Source: Geobacter sp. UBA5735 (GTDB lineage: Bacteria; Desulfobacterota; Desulfuromonadia; Geobacterales; Geobacteraceae). Taken from it: 64,000 nucleotides of DNA. The position numbers were made by a program, and so were the translations under genes. The DNA lies in assembly GCA_002419385.1 (NCBI GenBank), contig DIFZ01000024.1, positions 12,606 to 76,605 of the forward strand, given 5' to 3'. Of the stretch, positions 51,441 to 59,063 are shown one piece after another (position 1 is the stretch's first letter; each line of letters opens with the position of its first letter). Below the pieces are notes generated by a model. That model saw only the letters and a program-made list of their open reading frames with translations, was not told the origin of the DNA and did not search any database.

Positions 51441-52612
51441 TATCGGACAGAATGAGACGAATACACGATTTTACCCGCAACATGGTCTCGGCCATTGCAA
51501 ACGTGTCGCTCTACGCACCCGATCACCGTCAGGTCCACCGACTGTGCTCGAAAGCACACGAAAACCTGCACGATGCCATGGCTGGCGAAAAGGAACTGTT
51601 TTTTCTGCGGATCGAAGACGAACTGATATTCAACAACACCCCTTTGGAAAGCAGCATGTCTCTGGGCAAATTCAACCAGATACTGGCTTCCCGCGGAATC
51701 GGACACATCAAGTTCCTGTGCGATGTCTCCCCGCAGGAAATCCGAACCCTCGCGGTCAGTCTTTCGGGACGGATAGCTTTCAGCGACGGGGTGCGGTCAA
51801 CGGAGCACATCCGACTCGGGAAAATCGACATCCCGTCTTCCAATGACGATGACGACCTGAATGAACAGGAAGATCGGCTAAGAATTGCGCTCGAAGATAT
51901 CCCGATGTATGAAGTCAAAGCATTCGCCGACATGCATGAAAGCATCAGGAAGAATGAAAAGATTTCGGTCAACGGAATAAGCAGCATCGTCGATTCTTTG
52001 ATCGGACACTTCCGCCAGACGGCAATGCCGCTTCTCGCCATAGCTCCGCTGCGCCTGCTCGACGAATACACCTATACCCATTCCACCAATGTCTGCATAC
52101 TCAACATTGCCCAGGCCATGTCGTTCGGCGTCAGAGGCTCCCTGCTGCACGAAATAGGCGTTGCCGCAATGCTTCACGACATCGGCAAGCTTTTCATTCC
52201 CGAAGAGATCCTTGCCAAGCCCAGGAAACTGACCCTGGAGGAGATGGACATCATCAAGCAGCACCCGTTGAAAGGGGCCAATCACCTGCTGGGAATGGCA
52301 GGTATCCCGAAACTGGCGGTCGTCTGCTGCTTCGAGCACCACCTGCGTTTCAACCTGACCGGATACCCGACGGTGCGCAGCGACTGGCAGCAGAACCTGG
52401 TTAGCCAGATGACAGCTGTATCGGACTATTTCGATGCCCTCAGAACCAGGCGCGTATACCGCGGCTCCCTGGACTTCGACAAGGTGGCAGGCATGATGAT
52501 CGACATAAGCGGGACCGAACTCCATCCCGCGCTGACCAGGAATTTCCTGCGCCTGCTCGCAAGATTGCAGGAACAGCCTGATAATCACTTGACAAGGTCG
52601 CCCATAACCTGA
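51437..52612 (+). CDS. HD-GYP domain protein, putative c-di-GMP phosphodiesterase
   Basis: 391 residues from a GTG overlapping the previous stop; an in-frame ATG follows at 51452. HD-GYP motifs: HSTNVCIL, AMLHDIGKLFIPEEIL, HPLKGANHLL, FEHHLRFNLTGYP. The diiron His/Asp ligands appear complete, so hydrolysis of c-di-GMP is likely. The N-terminal 180 residues resemble the start of the HEAT-repeat protein. Confidence 0.88.
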   Translation: MISDRMRRIHDFTRNMVSAIANVSLYAPDHRQVHRLCSKAHENLHDAMAGEKELFFLRIEDELIFNNTPLESSMSLGKFNQILASRGIGHIKFLCDVSPQEIRTLAVSLSGRIAFSDGVRSTEHIRLGKIDIPSSNDDDDLNEQEDRLRIALEDIPMYEVKAFADMHESIRKNEKISVNGISSIVDSLIGHFRQTAMPLLAIAPLRLLDEYTYTHSTNVCILNIAQAMSFGVRGSLLHEIGVAAMLHDIGKLFIPEEILAKPRKLTLEEMDIIKQHPLKGANHLLGMAGIPKLAVVCCFEHHLRFNLTGYPTVRSDWQQNLVSQMTAVSDYFDALRTRRVYRGSLDFDKVAGMMIDISGTELHPALTRNFLRLLARLQEQPDNHLTRSPIT

Positions 52613-52660
52613 TACGGTCTTTCCTGCAGTCGAATCAACCGGTAAACAACGTCATCGTAG

Positions 52661-52687
52661 GCCCCGGCATGTTCCGGGGCTTTTTTT
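52661..52687 (+). terminator. Terminator of the HEAT/HD-GYP operon
   Basis: GCCCCGG (52661-52667) and CCGGGGC (52674-52680) with a 6-nt loop, followed by seven T. It ends 30 bp before the helicase start. Confidence 0.9.
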
Positions 52688-52716
52688 ATACGGCACCAAC
52701 AGACACAAGGAGTTTC

Positions 52717-54024
52717 ATGAATTTTCAAACGTTCGCTTTACATCCGCACATCACGGCCGGCATCACCGCAGCCGGCTACACCATCCCGACCCCTATCCAG
52801 GCGCAGGCAATACCGGCCGTCATCCAGGGCCGCGACGTCATGGGCCTGGCGCAGACAGGAACCGGAAAAACCGCTGCATTCGTCCTGCCGATCCTGCAGC
52901 GCCTGATGCACGGGGAACGGGGCCGCGTCCGGGCACTGATCGTTGCCCCCACACGTGAACTGGCAGAGCAGACCCATCAGGCAATAGAAACCCTTGGGAG
53001 AAAGACGCGCCTGAGGAGCGTAACAGTCTATGGCGGGGTCAACATAAACCCCCAGACACAAAAACTCAAAGGCGGAGCCGAGATCGTCGTGGCCTGCCCC
53101 GGACGTCTTCTCGACCACATCGGCCAGGGAACGGTGGACCTCTCCGGGATTGAAGTCGTGGTACTGGACGAGGCCGACCAGATGTTCGACATGGGGTTTC
53201 TCCCCGCGATCCGCCGTCTGCTCCGCCACATCCCGGCACAACGCCAGACCCTCCTGTTTTCCGCCACCATGCCCACGGATATCGGGGCACTGGCACGCGA
53301 AATACTTAAAAACCCGATCACCGTGCAGGCCGGCTCAATCACACCTGCGGTTACGGTCAGCCATGCCCTCTACCCGGTGGCACAACACCTGAAGACGCCA
53401 CTCCTTCTGGAGCTGCTCAAAAGAACCGACACCGAATCCGTCCTGATTTTCGCCAGGACCAAGCATCGCGCCAAGCGTGTAGGCGAACAACTGGAAAAGG
53501 CCGGATACCGGGCTGCTTCTCTGCAAGGGAACCTTTCGCAGAACCGGCGGCAGGCTGCGATGGACGGCTTCAGGGACGGCACCTTCCGCATTCTGGTTGC
53601 TACCGACATTGCCGCACGCGGCATTGACGTGTCCCAGGTGTCACATGTAATCAACTACGATATGCCCGACACAGCCGAGGCATATACCCACCGCATAGGA
53701 CGGACTGGCCGCGCCGCCAAGACCGGCGACGCGTATACGCTTGCGACAGCCGACGATGCCGTCATGGTGCGGACTATCGAAAAGCTCCTGAACGATCCGA
53801 TCGAACGCAGGACCATTTCAGGATTCGACTACGGAGTCCCCGCTCCGGCCAGGGACGGCGAGTTCGCCCGCCCTCCCCGCCAACCGCGCCAGGCCGCCAA
53901 ACGGCCCTCGGGCGTGAAGAACGCCCAGGCCGATGCCGCCCCGAGGACTGCATCGGTCGATCACCAGCGGAGTCCGGCCGGGAAAAGACCCCGGGGCAAG
54001 GCCGCAACCCTCCGGCACCGGTAA
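52717..54024 (+). CDS. DEAD-box RNA helicase, RhlE-like
   Basis: 435 residues. Q-motif region TPIQAQAIP, then AQTGTGKT, PTREL, DEAD, SAT, DIAARGIDV and HRIGRTGR in order. The C-terminal 60 residues are basic and disordered. AAGGAG precedes the ATG at 52717. Unwinds structured RNA, probably in ribosome assembly or mRNA decay. A longer frame (52669) would cross the preceding terminator and was rejected. Confidence 0.93.
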   Translation: MNFQTFALHPHITAGITAAGYTIPTPIQAQAIPAVIQGRDVMGLAQTGTGKTAAFVLPILQRLMHGERGRVRALIVAPTRELAEQTHQAIETLGRKTRLRSVTVYGGVNINPQTQKLKGGAEIVVACPGRLLDHIGQGTVDLSGIEVVVLDEADQMFDMGFLPAIRRLLRHIPAQRQTLLFSATMPTDIGALAREILKNPITVQAGSITPAVTVSHALYPVAQHLKTPLLLELLKRTDTESVLIFARTKHRAKRVGEQLEKAGYRAASLQGNLSQNRRQAAMDGFRDGTFRILVATDIAARGIDVSQVSHVINYDMPDTAEAYTHRIGRTGRAAKTGDAYTLATADDAVMVRTIEKLLNDPIERRTISGFDYGVPAPARDGEFARPPRQPRQAAKRPSGVKNAQADAAPRTASVDHQRSPAGKRPRGKAATLRHR

Positions 54025-54088
54025 TCTCCTGCCCGGGGTTCAAAAGGCTGTTGACAAGGCCCGATAATCTAACGCATCATTGATCGGC

Positions 54089-55093
54089 ATGATCATACGA
54101 TTTATCGAAGCGCCTGCGCACAACATACGGAACGGAAACGTCGTCACGAGCGAGCGGTGGCGACGTTTTTTCGAAGAGTTGGGGCACGGGGTAACCAGCT
54201 CACCCTCTGCGAACGACGAGCCCTGCGACATCCTTGTCGCATTCAATGCCTCAAAAAACCGCCAGGCCATACTTGAAGCAAGAAACGGCGGAATTGCCGG
54301 GCACATCGTCATCTGCCTGACCGGAACCGACCTGTACGTGGACCTGAAAAACGACCCTTCCGCTCTGGATGTGCTCTACCTTGCCGACCAGCTGGCAGTT
54401 CTGCAGCCCATGGCACTGCACGAACTGCCCCCAGGCCTGCTGCACAAAGCCATGGTCATCTTTCAATCAGCCAATCCTCCGCGGATTGACGTCACGAAAG
54501 ACCCGGAGCACTTCGACGTCCTCGTGATCGCCCATCTGCGAGATGTCAAGGATCCGCTGCGGGCCGCAAAAGCGTCCCGCCTGCTGCCCCCCGAATCCAA
54601 AATCCGGGTGTTCCTTGCGGGCGCTGCACTGACGGAAGAATTCGCTCATGAAGCCGAACGGGAAGTCGAAGAAAACCCCCGCTTCCACTGGTTGGGGGAA
54701 CTGGACAAGGCTGGAACTGCGGAAGCATTGCTGCGAAGCCGAATCATGGTGATATCGTCACTCCATGAAGGTGGCGCCAATGTCATCTCCGAAGCAGTTG
54801 TATCCAACATCCCCGTCATCGGATCAGATATCCCGTGCACCAGGGGGCTCCTGGGAGATGAGTACCCGGGACTGTTCCCCGCCAAGGATTCGGCACGGCT
54901 CGCGGAACTTCTCTTCCGTGCGGAAACGGACAACGACTACTATGATGAACTGGCCGCACGGTGCAGGCAGGAAGCGTACAAATTCCAACCGGAACTGGAA
55001 AAGAATAGCCTGGAACTGCTTCTCGACCGTGTAGGGGCAGGCCCCCGTGCCTGCCCAGTTGATGGGCGCCTACAGGGGAGCGCCCCTACATGA
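54089..55093 (+). CDS. senB: SenB-like (TIGR04348) glycosyltransferase
   Basis: 334 residues, GT-B fold. NGNVVTSERWRRFFEELGH at the start, then IVICLTGTDLYVDLKND, and SSLHEGGANVISEAVV for the nucleotide-sugar site. This matches the TIGR04348 family, which includes SenB, the selenosugar synthase of selenoneine synthesis. SenA and SelD partners are not in the window, so substrate is uncertain. The start is ATG 54089 or TTG 54080. The last 20 residues are encoded by a repeat (55030-55090), so the native C-terminus may have been replaced. Confidence 0.65.
   Translation: MIIRFIEAPAHNIRNGNVVTSERWRRFFEELGHGVTSSPSANDEPCDILVAFNASKNRQAILEARNGGIAGHIVICLTGTDLYVDLKNDPSALDVLYLADQLAVLQPMALHELPPGLLHKAMVIFQSANPPRIDVTKDPEHFDVLVIAHLRDVKDPLRAAKASRLLPPESKIRVFLAGAALTEEFAHEAEREVEENPRFHWLGELDKAGTAEALLRSRIMVISSLHEGGANVISEAVVSNIPVIGSDIPCTRGLLGDEYPGLFPAKDSARLAELLFRAETDNDYYDELAARCRQEAYKFQPELEKNSLELLLDRVGAGPRACPVDGRLQGSAPT
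55030..55090 (+). repeat. Inverted-repeat element at the end of the SenB-like gene
   Basis: TGTAGGGGC (55030-55038) and GCCCCTACA (55082-55090) bound a GC-rich 61-bp element with inner CAGGC repeats. It supplies the last in-frame codons and the sequence around the stop. Confidence 0.7.
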
Positions 55094-55132
55094 TGAACCC
55101 GACCGCCCCCTGACCTCCATCAACGACGAAAA

Positions 55133-55182
55133 GGCGGGCACCCTCCCGGTTCTCCACGACCCGGAACACGCCCGCCTTTTTC
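55133..55182 (+). terminator. Terminator of the SenB-like gene
   Basis: GGCGGGC (55133-55139) and GCCCGCC (55170-55176), then TTTTTCT. The inner loop also has CCGG pairs. Confidence 0.75.
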
Positions 55183-55347
55183 TATTCCATGGATAGCAAT
55201 AATCCAAGCCCTCCACGACCCGGATCATGGCCACCCATCTTTTCGCACTTCATTCACCCCACCCGTGGAGGACTCCGAGGAAGTATATTTATAGTTATAA
55301 TTACGATCGTAGTATTCATGATTTTCCTTTTTCAGAGCATGAAAGGC

Positions 55348-55379
55348 GGGGCGAACCCGGAACACTTCAGGTTCACCCC
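55348..55379 (-). terminator. Hairpin after mop copy 2
   Basis: GGGGCGAACC (55348-55357) against GGTTCACCCC (55370-55379), ten pairs with one G-T, 40 bp past the mop2 stop. On the minus strand it is followed by GCCTTTC, so a weak terminator. Confidence 0.5.
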
Positions 55380-55419
55380 GAGATGCATGCCATGAAATCA
55401 TTATTTCTAGGCGCAGTTC

Positions 55420-58212
55420 CTATTTCAGCGTATCAATACCACCTGTTGACATGTAGCCGTCCGCCATTGCATCAGCAACGTCGTATGCTTTTTTCGACGA
55501 TTTGAGAGCCTTCAGAACCTTTTCCGGATATGCCGGCAGGGACCTGATACGGGCGCCGCATGCGTCATGGATTGCATTGACGATGGACACGTGCGGAGAA
55601 GTCAGCGGACCTTCGCCGACGCCGGCCTGACCGAATGCGCCGTCAGGGCGCGGAGTTTCAACATAGATCAACTCTATGTTGTCGGGCACGTCCTTAATGA
55701 ACGGGAAGCCTGAGCCGATCAGGGTGGTGTGTTTCTTCAGGTCTTCGAAGTCCTCGGTGAGGGCCAGACCGATACCCTGAACGAGACCGCCGTATACCTG
55801 GCCGTCAACGGTGCCGCGGTTGGTGATGGTGCCGTTGTCGCCTACGTAGGTCATCTTCACGACGTCTACCTTGCCGGTGGTGATATCGACAGCGACTTCG
55901 GAACAGAAGAGGGCGTACATATAGATGCAGAAAGGCTTGCCGATTCCGTTTTCGTCCTGATTGGTGCACGGAGTGGTCCAGCTCCCCTCGTACTTGGTCG
56001 CGATTTTTTCTTTCACCATTTCGTCATAGGTACGGAAGGTGCCGTCTGCTTTCTTCATTGCGTCGAGCAGCAGTCTGCATGACGCAACGATTGCATTACC
56101 GGTAACCACGTTCTGACGGCTGCCGCCGGAGGGTCCGGCATTCGGGTGGAGACTGGTGTCGTTCATGGACAGCTTGATCTGCGATGGTTTCAGGTTGAGG
56201 GCGCGGAGCGCCTCGTGGGCGAAGGCAATCGTGGCCATGTCCGAGCCCTGGCCATGGTCTTCCCATGCATTCCCGATTGTCACGTCGCCGTTTGGCATCA
56301 GCTCAGCCCATGCAGCGGAGGTGTCGGGGCCGTCGAGACCGCAGCCGTAAATACCGAGGGAGATGCCTACTCCGCGTTTTACCGTGTCGGTAGATTCAAG
56401 CTTGGCTTTTGCCCTTGCTTCCTGATACTTGGGACGCATGAGGTTGAACATTTCTTCGAAGCAGAACACTTCCGGAACCTGGCCGGTCGGGGTTGTTGCG
56501 CCCGGGCGGTAGATGTTCTTAAAGCGGAATTCGAACGGGTCGAACCCTGCTTTCCGCGCCAATTCGTCAACAATGGATTCGCCGAACATGAATGCCTGAG
56601 GAGAACCGTAAGCGCGGAACGCAGAACCCCAGCCGTGGTTGGTGCAGACGGTGTGGCCCTCGGTCTTCAGGTTCGGAATGTCGTAGCCGGCGCCGACGAA
56701 CTGCTGGCCGCGCAGGGTGACCAGGTCGCCGAATTCGGAATAGGGGCCGTGGTCGAGGTCCCAGCTTGCGTCGATGGCGAGCAGCTTGCCTTCCGCGTCG
56801 CAGGCAATTGTGCCCTTGAGATAGGAAGGAGACCGCTTGCCGGTGTAGGTTTGCTGCTGATACCAATCGTAGCCCAGGAAGCACGGACGGCCGGTCGCCA
56901 TGGCGGCTGCGCCTACCAGGGCTTCCATGGTCGGGCTGAACTTGTAGCCGAATGTTGCACCGGTGGGGTTCTGCACGACAACGATCTGGTCGGGCTCAAC
57001 ACCGAGACCCGGCGCGATCATGTAGAGATGCAGGTGGATACCGATGGATTTGGAATGAATGACAACCCTGCCCAGATCGTCGATGTAAGCGAAACCGACG
57101 TCCGGCTCGATGGGCATATGGGGCTGACGTTGCAGGTAGTATTCGGCAGTGAATGTATGTGCAGCCTTTTCAATTATCGGTTTTACATCCGCGCCTTTCT
57201 TGCCGTAGCAGGTGTAATAGACGTTCGGCGTGCCCGGGTGAATTTCGATGGCGTCTTCGGCCATGGCCGCCGGAGCGTTCATGTAGGCCGGCAAAACTTC
57301 AAGGTCAACCGTGACTTTATCAGCGGCCGCCTTTGCGTTCTCCTTGGTGTCGGCGCAAACGATGGCAACAACATCGCCGTACTGGTAGATCTTATCGTCA
57401 TTCAGGATAGGGCGATCCCAACCGTCACCCTTGTTGGTCGGAAAGGTTATGAGGCCGGTGATGCGGTTTTTGCCTTTAACATCTTTGTGGGTAACGACCT
57501 TGAAGACACCCGGCATTTTTTCCGCTTCAGAGGTGTCGATGCCCTTGATGATGGCATGGGAAACCTTGGGCTGCACCAGTGCGCACTGCAGAGTGTTTGC
57601 GGGAAGCTGGGTGCCCATGTCTTCGCCGAAATCCCACAGGCCGCAGGCCTTGGCAACGAACGTTGGGCGCGGCATGCGCGTGCCGTAGACCCTGCCGTCA
57701 GCCGGCTGCTTGTATTCGAGGGCGGATTCCGACATCTCGCCGCGGAGCACCTTTGCAGCATCCATGACCGCGTCAACGATCATGATATAACCGGTGCAGC
57801 GGCATGCGTTGCGGTTCTTCTGGAACCAGTCGCGAACGTCTTCACGGGTCGGATTGGGGTTCTGGTCCAGGAGTGCCTTAGCGGAAACGATGAAACCGGG
57901 AGTACAGAAGCCGCACTGGATGGCGTGATGGAAGATGAAAGCCTTCTGAATAGGATGGAGATTGAACGGTGTGCCAATCCCTTCAATTGTCGTGATCTCG
58001 GAATAGTTGTCGACCCGCTTCATCTTCATGGTGCAGGTACGGACCAGTTTGCCGTTGAGGATCACGTTGCAGGCGCCGCACTGGCCGGTACCGCACCCGA
58101 CTTTGACTCCGGTCAGATGAAGCTGCTTGCGCAGCACATCGGACAGCAGCGCTTCCTGGTCAATGATCAGCGTCCGTTGTACGCCATTGACATTGAGTAC
58201 CTTCTTAATCAT
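55420..58212 (-). CDS. mop: MOP-type molybdenum aldehyde oxidoreductase (copy 2)
   Basis: 930 residues, paralogue of the gene at 1643-4447, with the same cluster cysteines (40, 45, 48, 60 and 100, 103, 137, 139), no FAD domain, and the catalytic Glu in GVGEGPLTSPH. Expected reaction is aldehyde to acid with ferredoxin- or flavodoxin-like acceptors. The ATG at 58212 follows AAGGAGG; the frame extends 51 codons upstream into the leader but is not conserved. Unlike copy 1 it is a single-gene unit, directly behind RNA leader C and ModE-like box 4. Confidence 0.95.
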   Translation of the reverse strand: MIKKVLNVNGVQRTLIIDQEALLSDVLRKQLHLTGVKVGCGTGQCGACNVILNGKLVRTCTMKMKRVDNYSEITTIEGIGTPFNLHPIQKAFIFHHAIQCGFCTPGFIVSAKALLDQNPNPTREDVRDWFQKNRNACRCTGYIMIVDAVMDAAKVLRGEMSESALEYKQPADGRVYGTRMPRPTFVAKACGLWDFGEDMGTQLPANTLQCALVQPKVSHAIIKGIDTSEAEKMPGVFKVVTHKDVKGKNRITGLITFPTNKGDGWDRPILNDDKIYQYGDVVAIVCADTKENAKAAADKVTVDLEVLPAYMNAPAAMAEDAIEIHPGTPNVYYTCYGKKGADVKPIIEKAAHTFTAEYYLQRQPHMPIEPDVGFAYIDDLGRVVIHSKSIGIHLHLYMIAPGLGVEPDQIVVVQNPTGATFGYKFSPTMEALVGAAAMATGRPCFLGYDWYQQQTYTGKRSPSYLKGTIACDAEGKLLAIDASWDLDHGPYSEFGDLVTLRGQQFVGAGYDIPNLKTEGHTVCTNHGWGSAFRAYGSPQAFMFGESIVDELARKAGFDPFEFRFKNIYRPGATTPTGQVPEVFCFEEMFNLMRPKYQEARAKAKLESTDTVKRGVGISLGIYGCGLDGPDTSAAWAELMPNGDVTIGNAWEDHGQGSDMATIAFAHEALRALNLKPSQIKLSMNDTSLHPNAGPSGGSRQNVVTGNAIVASCRLLLDAMKKADGTFRTYDEMVKEKIATKYEGSWTTPCTNQDENGIGKPFCIYMYALFCSEVAVDITTGKVDVVKMTYVGDNGTITNRGTVDGQVYGGLVQGIGLALTEDFEDLKKHTTLIGSGFPFIKDVPDNIELIYVETPRPDGAFGQAGVGEGPLTSPHVSIVNAIHDACGARIRSLPAYPEKVLKALKSSKKAYDVADAMADGYMSTGGIDTLK

Positions 58213-58237
58213 ACAATCTCCTCCTTTTGGTGTAGGT

Positions 58238-58255
58238 AACCGGAAAAACCCGGTT
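58238..58255 (-). other. Hairpin in the mop2 leader near the ribosome site
   Basis: AACCGG/CCGGTT stem with a T-rich 6-nt loop, about 15 nt before AAGGAGG. Its flank (GTTAC, then ACC and A-rich) is like that of the hairpin before mop copy 1. Confidence 0.35.
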
Positions 58256-58370
58256 AGCAGTGAATAACTGAGATTGCCGCGAATCCCACCCCGGTTCTTC
58301 CCACATTCCGGAGCTGAAGCGGTCGCTGTGATGCGAAGTGGAGGCCGGCGGCATTCAGGATGCAACGGAA

Positions 58371-58420
58371 AAAAGAAAAAACCCGCATCAATACTGACTT
58401 CATGCCAATATCTATACGGG
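58371..58420 (-). terminator. Leader terminator (attenuator) C
   Basis: On the minus strand CCCGTAT pairs with ATGCGGG and GATATTG faces TCAGTAT, followed by six T and a second T-run (TTTTTTCTTTTTT). About 160 nt before the mop2 start. Confidence 0.8.
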
Positions 58421-58463
58421 TTCCGTTGAGTCTGCCGGTGCAGAGGACGAAATGGGCGCGTTT
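58412..58463 (-). ncRNA. Conserved Mo-regulon RNA leader, copy C (riboswitch candidate)
   Basis: Third copy of the element: GCG/CGT foot, TTTCGT/ACGGAA middle helix, TCTGC/GCAGA apical helix, with the same internal-loop positions. The A-to-G change in the middle helix and C-to-T in the foot keep G-U pairing, which supports a selected RNA structure. The foot overlaps terminator C. Confidence 0.75.
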
Positions 58464-58548
58464 GCAGCTGCTTATGTAGTTGTTTTGCTGGAGAGGATTC
58501 CCGCTTCCAGTTTTACCAAAAATAAATTTTGCCAGAGAATTTCCTGGT

Positions 58549-58580
58549 CGTTATATAACACCATACTCAACGATAATCAA
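58549..58580 (-). promoter_or_regulatory. ModE-like box 4 and promoter of mop copy 2
   Basis: CGTTATATA (58549-58557), N6, TACTCAACG (58564-58572). On the minus strand -35 TTGATT (58575-58580), 17-nt spacer, -10 TATATA (58552-58557), the same placement as boxes 1 and 3. Confidence 0.75.
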
Positions 58581-59063
58581 GTCAAATTTTATTTTTATCA
58601 TATTTTTATTTACCTTCCATTGGAGCGCCAACCCAGGCAAGCACTTTTCAACAACCCTGGAATAAATAATTAACCATAAATATTTGATACTTGCAAAGTG
58701 TGTCGCACAACACCTTGGTTTTCAGCCAGATTGTATTCCTTGCCCTAGATTTCAATTTTTTATTTTTAGTAAATCTTTATCCTTCCCGCTCCCCAACGCC
58801 ACGCAGAAGGTCACCGTTCATATTTTTACTTGCACTCAAACCTGAACTCCTTCACGCAGTCATGTGCATGAACATCTCTTTCGATCCGTTTCATACATTT
58901 CACTATCGCCGCCAATCCTCCGGCATGGCACGGCTGATGAGCATCACGATACCGATTCCTCCACAACCGGAAAGAGCGCCGTCACGGAGGCAGTTTTTGC
59001 TTGCCCTCACCTGCAAAAGAGTGTATCCATGAAGTTTTTTCCACCTAAAAAAAGGAGCATCCC
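58581..59063. other. AT-rich intergenic region, nothing recognised
   Basis: About 480 bp between the divergent mop2 promoter and rdgC. AT-rich in the first half. No gene is supported; a TGGCACG at 58926 lacks a proper -12 partner. An AGGAG ribosome site for rdgC lies at the end. Confidence 0.5.

Noticed and set aside
56146..58239. A 697-codon plus-strand open frame over mop copy 2 (and 1769-2938 and 2981-4357 over copy 1)
   Set aside because: Mirror frames of the conserved mop reading frame; similar between copies only because the sense genes are similar.
58213..58365. 51-codon N-terminal extension of mop copy 2
   Set aside because: Not present in copy 1, and AAGGAGG lies immediately before the internal ATG.
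58922..58945. Possible sigma-54 promoter upstream of rdgC (TGGCACG)
   Set aside because: The -12 element reads ATGAG instead of TTGC at the required spacing.
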